In this document: positions 1 to 4,287 of the stretch, piece by piece
How positions within the stretch are numbered: position 1 is the stretch's first letter
How the letters are laid out: every line of letters starts with the position of its first letter
Origin: Hyphomicrobiales bacterium
GTDB taxonomy: Bacteria; Pseudomonadota; Alphaproteobacteria; Rhizobiales; Xanthobacteraceae
DNA length: 6,317 nucleotides
NCBI GenBank assembly: GCA_003164375.1
Contig: PLTE01000032.1
Span: forward strand, 1-6,317
Direction: 5' to 3'
Position numbers and translations under genes: made by a program
Notes under the pieces: generated by a model
What the model was told of the DNA's origin: nothing
What the model saw: only the letters and a program-made list of their open reading frames with translations
Database searches by the model: none

Positions 1-654
1 GGCGGCGAGACGGCTGAAATGCCGGGGGTCTATCAGGGCGGCGATTATGACCTTGCCGGATTTGCCGTGGGCGCCGTCGGCCGCAAAGACGTGCTGCCGC
101 GTGCAGACCTAAACGCAGGCGATGTCGTGATTGGCCTTGCTGCCACTGGCGTGCATTCGAACGGCTTTTCGCTGGTGCGCGGCGTCGTCGCCAAATCTGG
201 CTTGACTTGGGACAAGCAGGCCCCATTCGACCCTTCGTGCAGCCTTGGTGAAGCGCTCCTCACCCCGACACGGCTTTACGTCCGATCGTGCCTGGCTGCG
301 ATCCGCCAAACCAAAGCGGTCAAAGCGCTGGCCCATATCACCGGCGGCGGCTTCGTCGACAACATTCCACGCGTGCTGCCGCCCGGCCTCGCTGTCGCCA
401 TGGATCTCGATCGCGTTCCCGTGCTGCCGGTGTTCAAATGGCTCGCTTCGGCCGGCAACATTCCCGAAAGTGAAATGCTGCGCACGTTCAACTGCGGCAT
501 CGGCATGGTGGTCGTGCTGGATCGGGACGGCGCCGACGCCGCAATGGCGCAGTTTGCCGCGAACGGCGAGACGGTGGTTCGCCTCGGCGAAATCGTCGCG
601 GCCGCGGGCGGTGCGTCGGTCGGCTTCCGCGGGCAGCTCGACCTGTCCTGGTGA
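1..654 (+). CDS. purM: Phosphoribosylformylglycinamidine cyclo-ligase (AIR synthetase), 5'-truncated by the window edge
   Basis: PurM closes the imidazole ring of formylglycinamidine ribonucleotide with ATP to give aminoimidazole ribonucleotide, step 5 of de novo purine synthesis, in the cytoplasm. The frame is open to base 1, and the first visible residues are GGETAEMPGVY, a hallmark PurM motif from the middle of the protein. About 217 residues are visible, against roughly 345–355 for the family, so some 130–140 N-terminal residues lie outside the window. The ATG at base 19 is therefore internal and is not the start. Further family motifs, in visible-residue numbering, are ATGVHSNGFSLVR (48–60), LLTPTRLY (87–94), HITGGGFVDNIPR (112–124) and FNCGIGMVV (163–171). 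No frameshift or missing motif is seen. The TGA stop at 652–654 overlaps a possible GTG start of purN, so the two are probably translationally coupled. Identification is firm. Confidence 0.97.
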   Translation, partial: GGETAEMPGVYQGGDYDLAGFAVGAVGRKDVLPRADLNAGDVVIGLAATGVHSNGFSLVRGVVAKSGLTWDKQAPFDPSCSLGEALLTPTRLYVRSCLAAIRQTKAVKALAHITGGGFVDNIPRVLPPGLAVAMDLDRVPVLPVFKWLASAGNIPESEMLRTFNCGIGMVVVLDRDGADAAMAQFAANGETVVRLGEIVAAAGGASVGFRGQLDLSW

Positions 655-1292
655 AGCAGATGGCCAAGCAGGACCCGGCCAAGAAGCGGGTCGCCGTGCT
701 GATCTCCGGCCGTGGCTCGAATATGGCGGCGCTGATCGAGGCGGCGAGCGCGCGGGATTATCCCGCGGAAATCGCGCTGGTCGTCTCTAATCGGCCGGAC
801 GCTTTTGGGCTCACCCGCGCGCGCGAGGCCGGCGTCGCGACTGCGGTCGTCGATCACAAGACGTTCGCCGAGGACCGTGCGGCGTTCGAACGCGCGCTCG
901 ATGCCACGCTAGAGGCACATCGCATCGACATCGTCTGCCTCGCCGGCTTCATGCGTCTTTTGACACCATGGTTCGTGACCCGCTGGAACGGCCGCCTGCT
1001 CAATATCCACCCGGCGCTGTTGCCGCAATTCAAAGGGCTGCACACCCATCGCCGGGCGCTTGAGGCCGGCGTCAAACGCCACGGGGCCACCGTGCACTTT
1101 GTCGCCACCGAGATGGATTCGGGACCGATCATCGCCCAGGACTGGGTTGCCGTCCGCGATGACGATACGGAAGAAACCTTGGCGGCGCGCGTGCTGGAGC
1201 TCGAGCATCGGATTTATCCGCAGGCGTTGCGCCTGGTGGCCGAAGGCCGGGAAAATCCTTTGTTCGCGGGCGGCGAGAAGACACCGCAGTAG
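651..1292 (+). CDS. purN: Phosphoribosylglycinamide formyltransferase (GAR transformylase), folate-dependent
   Basis: PurN transfers a formyl group from 10-formyltetrahydrofolate to glycinamide ribonucleotide, step 3 of purine synthesis. The predicted protein is 213 residues, the usual length. The N-terminal Rossmann-like half carries VAVLISGRGSNMAALIEA (14–31, phosphate-binding loop). The formyl-transfer motif is LLNIHPALLPQFKG (116–129). By alignment from memory with E. coli PurN (N106, H108, D144), the catalytic residues are N118, H120 and D156; the N-to-D spacing of 38 is identical. ATEMDSGPII (152–161) holds the aspartate. Two starts are possible: GTG at 651, whose bases form a GTGA overlap with the purM stop, and ATG at 660, giving a protein beginning MAKQDPAKKRVAV. 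Neither has a clear Shine-Dalgarno sequence, so coupling to purM translation is likely. I keep GTG for the overlap; ATG 660 is about as plausible. Co-transcription with purM is inferred. Confidence 0.96.
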   Translation: MKQMAKQDPAKKRVAVLISGRGSNMAALIEAASARDYPAEIALVVSNRPDAFGLTRAREAGVATAVVDHKTFAEDRAAFERALDATLEAHRIDIVCLAGFMRLLTPWFVTRWNGRLLNIHPALLPQFKGLHTHRRALEAGVKRHGATVHFVATEMDSGPIIAQDWVAVRDDDTEETLAARVLELEHRIYPQALRLVAEGRENPLFAGGEKTPQ

Positions 1293-1298
1293 CGGGTG

Positions 1299-1324
1299 GT
1301 CGCCTACGCTTGGTGGCCGGCGAC
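1299..1324. other. Possible hairpin at the purN/terC convergent junction
   Basis: The perfect 6-bp inverted repeat GTCGCC (1299–1304) and GGCGAC (1319–1324) encloses a 14-base loop. It can be extended by GGG (1294–1296) and CCC (1326–1328) across a small bulge. It sits where purN and the terC-family gene meet tail to tail, so it could slow transcription from both sides. There is no T-tract on either side, so it is not a canonical intrinsic terminator, and short GC-rich repeats are common by chance in DNA of this composition. Confidence 0.25.
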
Positions 1325-2086
1325 GCCCGATCGAAACTTAGTTTCGTGCAATTGTCGCCACAGTCCGCCGACGCCGATCGCGAGCAAGGCGCCGGCGCCG
1401 GCGGCCGCGAATTCCACCTGCTGCGAAATTTTTTCGCCGAAGGGTGCCGTCAAATGCGCCAGCGCGAGATCGGTCGCAATGGTCTCGCCGGCGACCCAGC
1501 CAAGCAGCGCCGCGCCGCACCAGACCAGGATCGGGAAACGATCGAGCAGCTCGATGATCAAGGTCGCGCCCGCCATGATCAGCGGTATGGAGACCATAAG
1601 ACCGATTGCGAGCAACAAGAAATTGCCCTGCGCGATTGCCGCAATGGCGATGATATTGTCGAGGCTCATGATGATATCGGCAAAGACGATGATCAGGACC
1701 GCACGCCACAAATGGGCGACCGCGCGGATTTCATCGCGGTCGGCATCGTCAGGCACGATCAGCTTGGCCGCAATAAGCACCAACGCAGCGCCACCAACCA
1801 GCTTGAGGTATGGCAGCAGCATCAGCCGTGCGACGACGCCAATGAAGATGATGCGCAGGATCACAGCGACGCCGGCGCCGATGACCATGCCCCAACGCCG
1901 TTGCTGCGCCGGCAGTCCTCGGCATGCCATCGCGATGACCACGGCATTGTCGCCGGACAACAGCACATTGACGAAAATGATCTGCAGCACGGCGAGCCAG
2001 AACGCCGTGTAGCCCAATTGATCGACACTCGCATGAATCCACTCGCGCCACAGCGCGGGATTGAGATATTCAGCGATCGAACCCAC
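1304..2086 (-). CDS. TerC/YjbE-family integral membrane protein (putative metal-ion transporter)
   Basis: This is a 260-residue, very hydrophobic protein with about seven predicted membrane spans, roughly at residues 26–53, 66–88, 94–111, 126–150, 157–180, 186–204 and 225–243. Two internally related acidic motifs identify the TerC family: NVLLSGDNAVVIAMACRGLP (40–59) and DIIMSLDNIIAIAAIAQGN (137–155). Their membrane aspartates are D46 and D143. The length fits the short YjbE/YkoY branch. Family members such as E. coli Alx and B. subtilis YkoY/YceF are tied to Mn2+ export or metalation of exported enzymes; the older tellurite-resistance name reflects the founding plasmid gene. Transport of Mn2+ here is inference. 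The start is GTG at 2086. GAGG (2100–2097), overlapping the ndk TGA stop, lies 10 bases upstream and is a plausible ribosome site. Only 12 bases separate it from ndk on the same strand, so the two should share a transcript. No yybP-ykoY-type riboswitch could fit in that gap. Confidence 0.88.
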   Translation of the reverse strand: MGSIAEYLNPALWREWIHASVDQLGYTAFWLAVLQIIFVNVLLSGDNAVVIAMACRGLPAQQRRWGMVIGAGVAVILRIIFIGVVARLMLLPYLKLVGGAALVLIAAKLIVPDDADRDEIRAVAHLWRAVLIIVFADIIMSLDNIIAIAAIAQGNFLLLAIGLMVSIPLIMAGATLIIELLDRFPILVWCGAALLGWVAGETIATDLALAHLTAPFGEKISQQVEFAAAGAGALLAIGVGGLWRQLHETKFRSGVAGHQA

Positions 2087-2098
2087 GAGATTAAGGCC

Positions 2099-2521
2099 TC
2101 AGCCGACGATCTCGTTGCCGGCGAAAAACTGCGCTATTTCCTTCTCCGCGGTCGCGGCGGCGTCCGATCCGTGCACGGAGTTTTCGCCGATCGATTGGGC
2201 GTGAACCTTGCGGATCGTACCCGGCCCGGCTTTGGCCGGGTCGGTGGCGCCCATCAGGTCGCGATAGGCCGTAACCGCGTTGTCGCCTTCCAACACCTGT
2301 ACGACGACCGGACCCGACGTCATGAAGTCGACGAGCTCGCCAAAGAACGGCCGAGCGCGGTGGACCCCATAGAATGTTTCAGCCTCTTGGCGGCTCATCC
2401 GTATGCGCTTCTGCGCCACGATGCGCAGGCCGGCCTGTTCGATCATCGCGTTGATGGCGCCCGTGCGGTTGCGGGCGGTGGCATCCGGCTTGATGATCGA
2501 AAACGTACGCTCGATCGTCAT
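2099..2521 (-). CDS. ndk: Nucleoside diphosphate kinase
   Basis: Ndk transfers the gamma-phosphate of ATP to (d)NDPs through a phosphohistidine and balances the NTP/dNTP pools in the cytoplasm. The 140-residue product is the standard length. It has ERTFSIIKPDA (4–14) with K11, RPFF (57–60), MGATDP (90–95) with T93, and the active site NSVHGSD (114–120) with the nucleophile H117. Y51, R87, R104, N114 and E128 are also present, so the active site is complete. The ATG at 2521 is chosen because AAAGGA (2534–2529) lies 7 bases upstream. A TTG codon directly before it (2524) could extend the protein by one Met but is poorly spaced. Residues 105–110 read KVHAQS rather than the commoner K-(D/E)-F-A-x-S; I recall this form from Bradyrhizobium-type Ndk, so I treat it as a clade marker. 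It is the first gene of a likely ndk-terC operon with its own promoter. Confidence 0.97.
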   Translation of the reverse strand: MTIERTFSIIKPDATARNRTGAINAMIEQAGLRIVAQKRIRMSRQEAETFYGVHRARPFFGELVDFMTSGPVVVQVLEGDNAVTAYRDLMGATDPAKAGPGTIRKVHAQSIGENSVHGSDAAATAEKEIAQFFAGNEIVG

Positions 2522-2528
2522 CAACTCG

Positions 2529-2534
2529 TCCTTT
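2529..2534 (-). promoter_or_regulatory. Ribosome binding site of ndk
   Basis: AAAGGA on the minus strand (2534–2529) ends 7 bases before ATG 2521. This spacing selects the ATG over the TTG at 2524 as the translation start. Confidence 0.75.
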
Positions 2535-2555
2535 GAATATTGAAAACTTTGGGGA

Positions 2556-2599
2556 GTGCGAAAGCGGCATCAAGCCGCGCCGGCTTATAACCTTCGCAC
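2556..2599 (-). other. Nested inverted repeats in the lipoprotein–ndk gap (possible terminator or leader structure)
   Basis: Read on the minus strand, GTGCGAA (2599–2593) and TTCGCAC (2562–2556) form a perfect 7-bp outer stem. Inside are two mutually exclusive stems: AAGCCG-GCG-CGGCTT (2586–2572) and GCGGC-TTGAT-GCCGC (2578–2564). The outer stem's 5' half lies within the predicted ndk promoter spacer. Only read-through transcripts from the upstream lipoprotein gene could fold the whole structure, while a transcript from the ndk promoter would keep only the GCGGC/GCCGC hairpin at its 5' end. That arrangement would suit a terminator for the upstream gene, but no run of T follows (CTCCCCAAAG), so it would be a non-canonical one. 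A role is inferred. Confidence 0.35.
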
Positions 2600-2612
2600 C
2601 TGATCCCGGCAA
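2584..2612 (-). promoter_or_regulatory. Predicted sigma70-type promoter of ndk(-terC)
   Basis: On the minus strand the -35 box TTGCCG (2612–2607, 4/6 to TTGACA) and the -10 box TATAAG (2589–2584, 5/6 to TATAAT) are separated by exactly 17 bases. Initiation would fall near 2578–2576, giving a leader of about 55 bases before ATG 2521. It is the best-scoring promoter-like pair I found by eye in any gap here, and it would let ndk and terC be expressed independently of the lipoprotein gene. Confidence 0.55.
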
Positions 2613-2633
2613 GCGCGTAGCCGAGAAGCGGCG

Positions 2634-3218
2634 CTAAGATTGGTTTTGATCATTTTTCTTTTGCGGCTTGGTTTTCTTCTTGACGGGTTGCGCCGGCTGC
2701 AATGCTGCTGCCGCGGCCTGTTGCACGCTATCCATTTGCGTCAGCCCCCCGCGCTCGAAATGATAGACGCCCGGTCGCGGGCCGGCATTATAGGTCAAAA
2801 CTGCGGTGCGATCGCCGTTCGGATTCTTGCCGAGCTGAACCGCGTTCGGCACGCCGGCGCGGAACACAACGTCGCACTCGCTCATACCGAGCGCAACACC
2901 GCCGCCGAGCAACGATCCCGTATCCGCAGGGGCTGCCGGGCTTGCGTTCTGGCTGCCCGGCCCCGCTTGCGGTTGCGGCGCTGCCGCCGCGCAGGCCCCG
3001 CGGCTATCGACCAGATCGTTCGCCGTGATCGGGCGCTCACGCTGTTTCGTCTCCGCGAGCTCGGAAAACGTGTAGCCGCCGGCATTGCGTCCGGTGACGT
3101 CGAGCGGTTTGGAAAACCACGCTTGGCTGGTATCGATGTCCAAATTGGCACAGCCGCACAACGCCGAACCCAGCGCCAGCACTGCGGCCATCCCGAACCA
3201 ATTTGATCGAAGCTGCAC
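2634..3218 (-). CDS. Putative outer-membrane lipoprotein with BamE/SmpA-like core; function unknown
   Basis: I do not recognise a named gene. The protein, 194 residues from GTG 3218, starts MQLRSNWFGMAAVLALGSAL, a short basic n-region and hydrophobic core, followed by C-G-C-A-N with a lipobox L20-C21-G22-C23; C23 would be lipidated. Residue +2 is Ala, not Asp, so sorting to the outer membrane is expected. The middle (75–105) is rich in Ala, Pro and Gln and looks disordered. The conserved-looking core (about 106–165: GVALGMSECDVVFRAGVPN, then LTYNAGPRPGVYHFERGGL) has the helix–G-x-P–strands pattern of SmpA/OmlA/BamE-type domains; this is a pattern match by eye. C76 and C115 could form a disulphide. 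The tail (180–188) is lysine-rich. The GTG at 3218 is preferred because GGGGGA (3229–3224) lies 5 bases upstream; an in-frame GTG at 3245 has no ribosome site, and ATG 3191 would remove the basic n-region. Its stop is 112 bases upstream of ndk. Confidence 0.75.
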   Translation of the reverse strand: MQLRSNWFGMAAVLALGSALCGCANLDIDTSQAWFSKPLDVTGRNAGGYTFSELAETKQRERPITANDLVDSRGACAAAAPQPQAGPGSQNASPAAPADTGSLLGGGVALGMSECDVVFRAGVPNAVQLGKNPNGDRTAVLTYNAGPRPGVYHFERGGLTQMDSVQQAAAAALQPAQPVKKKTKPQKKNDQNQS

Positions 3219-3265
3219 CAGGGTCCCCCAAGCCTCACCGGGCACAATGGATACGCCGGTTTGTG

Positions 3266-3284
3266 TTGTGATGATGGCATCACG
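3266..3284. promoter_or_regulatory. Dyad TTGTGAT-N6-ATCACG (candidate operator, lipoprotein side)
   Basis: TTGTGAT (3266–3272) and ATCACG (3279–3284) flank GATGGC. The strict symmetric core is GTGATG-N4-CATCAC (3268–3283). It lies about 48–65 bases upstream of the lipoprotein GTG at 3218. Its half-sites match those of the dyad at 3422–3438, but the spacer is two bases longer. The half-site TGTGA/TCAC resembles CRP-type sites, but N8 between those pentamers departs from the CRP spacing of N6. The regulator is unknown. Confidence 0.4.
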
Positions 3285-3296
3285 CCACAGCGTATA

Positions 3297-3305
3297 TTAG
3301 CCAAT
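3297..3305 (-). repeat. Inverted copy of ATTGGCTAA
   Basis: On the minus strand 3305–3297 reads ATTGGCTAA, the exact 9-bp match of the plus-strand copy at 3392–3400. It leads directly into the -10-like TAATAT on the minus strand. With the plus-strand copies it makes a roughly mirror-symmetric arrangement across the divergent gap. Confidence 0.4.
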
Positions 3306-3383
3306 GTCCGCGGCCGGCGCGGTCCTATCTGAGCCCATCGAACGAACGTGGTAAAGAGGGAAAAACAGCGGGAAGACAAAGGC

Positions 3384-3400
3384 TTGGCTAGATTGGCTAA
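3384..3400 (+). repeat. Tandem direct repeat TTGGCTA, 9-bp period
   Basis: TTGGCTAGA (3384–3392) is followed immediately by TTGGCTAAA (3393–3401), and TCGGCCGGG continues in the same phase as a degenerate third unit. The 9-bp period and the inverted copy at 3297–3305 suggest a repeated protein-binding half-site rather than a random repeat. Neither copy pairs with a good -10 box at 16–18 bases, so they do not look like -35 elements. Confidence 0.4.
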
Positions 3401-3421
3401 ATCGGCCGGGCGTTCTAAGGA

Positions 3422-3438
3422 TTGTGATAGAGATCACG
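3422..3438. promoter_or_regulatory. CRP/FNR-like palindrome TTGTGAT-N4-ATCACG upstream of the MBL-hydrolase gene
   Basis: TTGTGAT (3422–3428), AGAG, ATCACG (3433–3438). Written as TGTGA-TAGAGA-TCACg it matches nine of ten specified positions of the E. coli CRP consensus TGTGA-N6-TCACA. Alphaproteobacteria carry several CRP/FNR-superfamily regulators, so binding by one is possible, but which one is not readable from the site. It lies about 96 bases upstream of the hydrolase ATG. Confidence 0.45.
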
Positions 3439-3522
3439 GACCCGCCAACCGCCCGAGGCGACACTGCCATACCGGTGCTGGGTCAAAGTCCGCGGCGACC
3501 CCCGCGCCGTCCGTAACCAGGT

Positions 3523-3527
3523 AAGGA
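3523..3527 (+). promoter_or_regulatory. Ribosome binding site of the MBL-hydrolase gene
   Basis: AAGGA within AGGTAAGGA ends 6 bases before ATG 3534, near-ideal spacing, which fixes that ATG as the start. Confidence 0.75.
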
Positions 3528-3533
3528 CCATTC

Positions 3534-4271
3534 ATGTATTTGCAATTTGTCGGTTGCGGCGATGCCTTCGGTTCGGGTGGACGATTCAATACCTGTTTTC
3601 ATCTCGTTGGGCGTGAGTTCAATGCATTGATCGACTGCGGCGGCAGCTCTCTTGTTGCCATGAACAAGCTTGCGATCAACCGCAACGACATCGACGTCAT
3701 CTTCATCACCCATTTCCATGCCGATCACATTGGCGCGCTGCCGTCCTTCATCTTGGAGGCAAACTATGTGCTCAAACGCCGGCGCGCGCTGACCATCGCC
3801 GGCCCGCCGGGCCTCAAATCGCGCTATGCGGAATTGATGGAAGCGGCCTTCCCCGGCACCAAGGCGCTGGAGTTGGCATTCCCCTTGACGCTCCGCGAAC
3901 TGGAGATCGGCCGGCGCAATGACTTCGGTCCCATCCGCCTGACGCCGTTCCATGTCGTGCACGACGACCGTGCCGGCCCGTGCCTGGGTTTTCGCCTCGA
4001 GGCGGAAGGCAAGGTCATCGGCTTTTCCGGCGACACCGAATGGACCGACACGCTCATCGAAGTCGGGCGCGCCGCCGACCTGTTCATCTGCGAGGCCTAT
4101 ACCAGGGACAAGCCGATCAAAACCCACATGGCGCTGAGCCTCTTGGAGCGCCATCTCGATCAGATTCGTCCCAAGCGTCTGGTGCTGACCCATATGAGTA
4201 ACGACATGCTGGCACGCCGCGCCGAGCTGACGCACGAGACCGCCGAGGACGGGATGATCGTCGAACTGTGA
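3534..4271 (+). CDS. Metallo-beta-lactamase-fold hydrolase, RNase Z-like
   Basis: The 245-residue protein has a complete MBL metal site. It begins MYLQFVGCGDAFGSGGR, the first strand and loop typical of the RNase Z/arylsulfatase-like branch. Motif I is D34 in ALIDCGG; motif II is THFHADHIGALP (59–70) with H60, H62, D64 and H65; motif III is H140 or H143 in FHVVHD; motif IV is D167 in GFSGDTEW; motif V is H220 in LVLTHMSND. H198 (KTHMA) sits where RNase Z carries its conserved His. The protein should bind two Zn2+ and act as a phosphodiesterase or related hydrolase in the cytoplasm; there is no signal peptide. It is shorter than bona fide RNase Z (about 300 residues or more), and I see no glycine-rich flexible arm of the GHTHGLPG type used to grip tRNA. 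A tRNA 3' processing role is therefore doubtful and the substrate is open. It is monocistronic as far as visible and converges with alaS, 16 bases between stops. Confidence 0.85.
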   Translation: MYLQFVGCGDAFGSGGRFNTCFHLVGREFNALIDCGGSSLVAMNKLAINRNDIDVIFITHFHADHIGALPSFILEANYVLKRRRALTIAGPPGLKSRYAELMEAAFPGTKALELAFPLTLRELEIGRRNDFGPIRLTPFHVVHDDRAGPCLGFRLEAEGKVIGFSGDTEWTDTLIEVGRAADLFICEAYTRDKPIKTHMALSLLERHLDQIRPKRLVLTHMSNDMLARRAELTHETAEDGMIVEL

Positions 4272-4287
4272 GAGGCGACGAGGCCGA

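Larger units (their letters stand above)
3219..3533. other. Divergent intergenic region between the lipoprotein and MBL-hydrolase genes
   Basis: These 315 bases separate two divergently transcribed genes and carry no supportable gene; the only small frame, ATG 3304 to TAA 3354 (16 codons), has no ribosome site. The region is visibly less GC-rich than its flanks between about 3290 and 3435. It contains two related dyads (3266–3284 and 3422–3438), TTGGCTA repeats in both orientations, a purine-rich stretch at 3349–3382, and a small CGGCG/CGCCG stem (3493–3509) just before the hydrolase ribosome site. Regulatory sites for both genes are the likely content. No confident -35/-10 pair was found: TAATAT (3299–3294, minus) resembles a -10 box for the lipoprotein gene but lacks a matching -35. 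Confidence 0.6.

Noticed and set aside
245..857. Open frames overlapping the purM/purN junction on both strands
   Set aside because: They are Arg/Ser/Pro/Ala-rich translations of other frames of purM and purN; no motifs and no ribosome sites.
2087..2098. Mn2+-sensing (yybP-ykoY) riboswitch in front of the TerC-family gene
   Set aside because: Such riboswitches often precede terC-type genes, but only 12 bases separate it from ndk, and the ndk leader (about 55 bases) is too short and lacks the expected structure.
2099..2521. Ndk residues KVHAQS before the active site as a novel variant
   Set aside because: All catalytic residues are present, and the form matches what I remember of Bradyrhizobium-type Ndk, so it looks like a clade feature rather than a novelty.
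1310..2536. Long plus-strand open frame (about 408 codons) opposite terC and ndk
   Set aside because: It is fully antisense to two genes with unmistakable family motifs. Its product is rich in Asp, His, Arg and Gln without any hydrophobic or domain pattern, as expected for a shadow frame in GC-rich DNA.
2640..3206. Plus-strand open frame opposite the lipoprotein gene
   Set aside because: The minus-strand product has a signal peptide, lipobox and coherent core, whereas the plus-strand product is an Arg/Ala/Leu-rich shadow starting without a ribosome site.
3304..3354. Small frame ATG...TAA of 16 codons in the divergent gap
   Set aside because: No Shine-Dalgarno sequence, no continuation or recognisable peptide type, and it sits between candidate operators.
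3384..3421. sigma70 promoter for the MBL-hydrolase gene using TTGGCT as -35
   Set aside because: At 17 bases from either copy the hexamer (TAAGGA or CGGGCG) is a poor -10 box.
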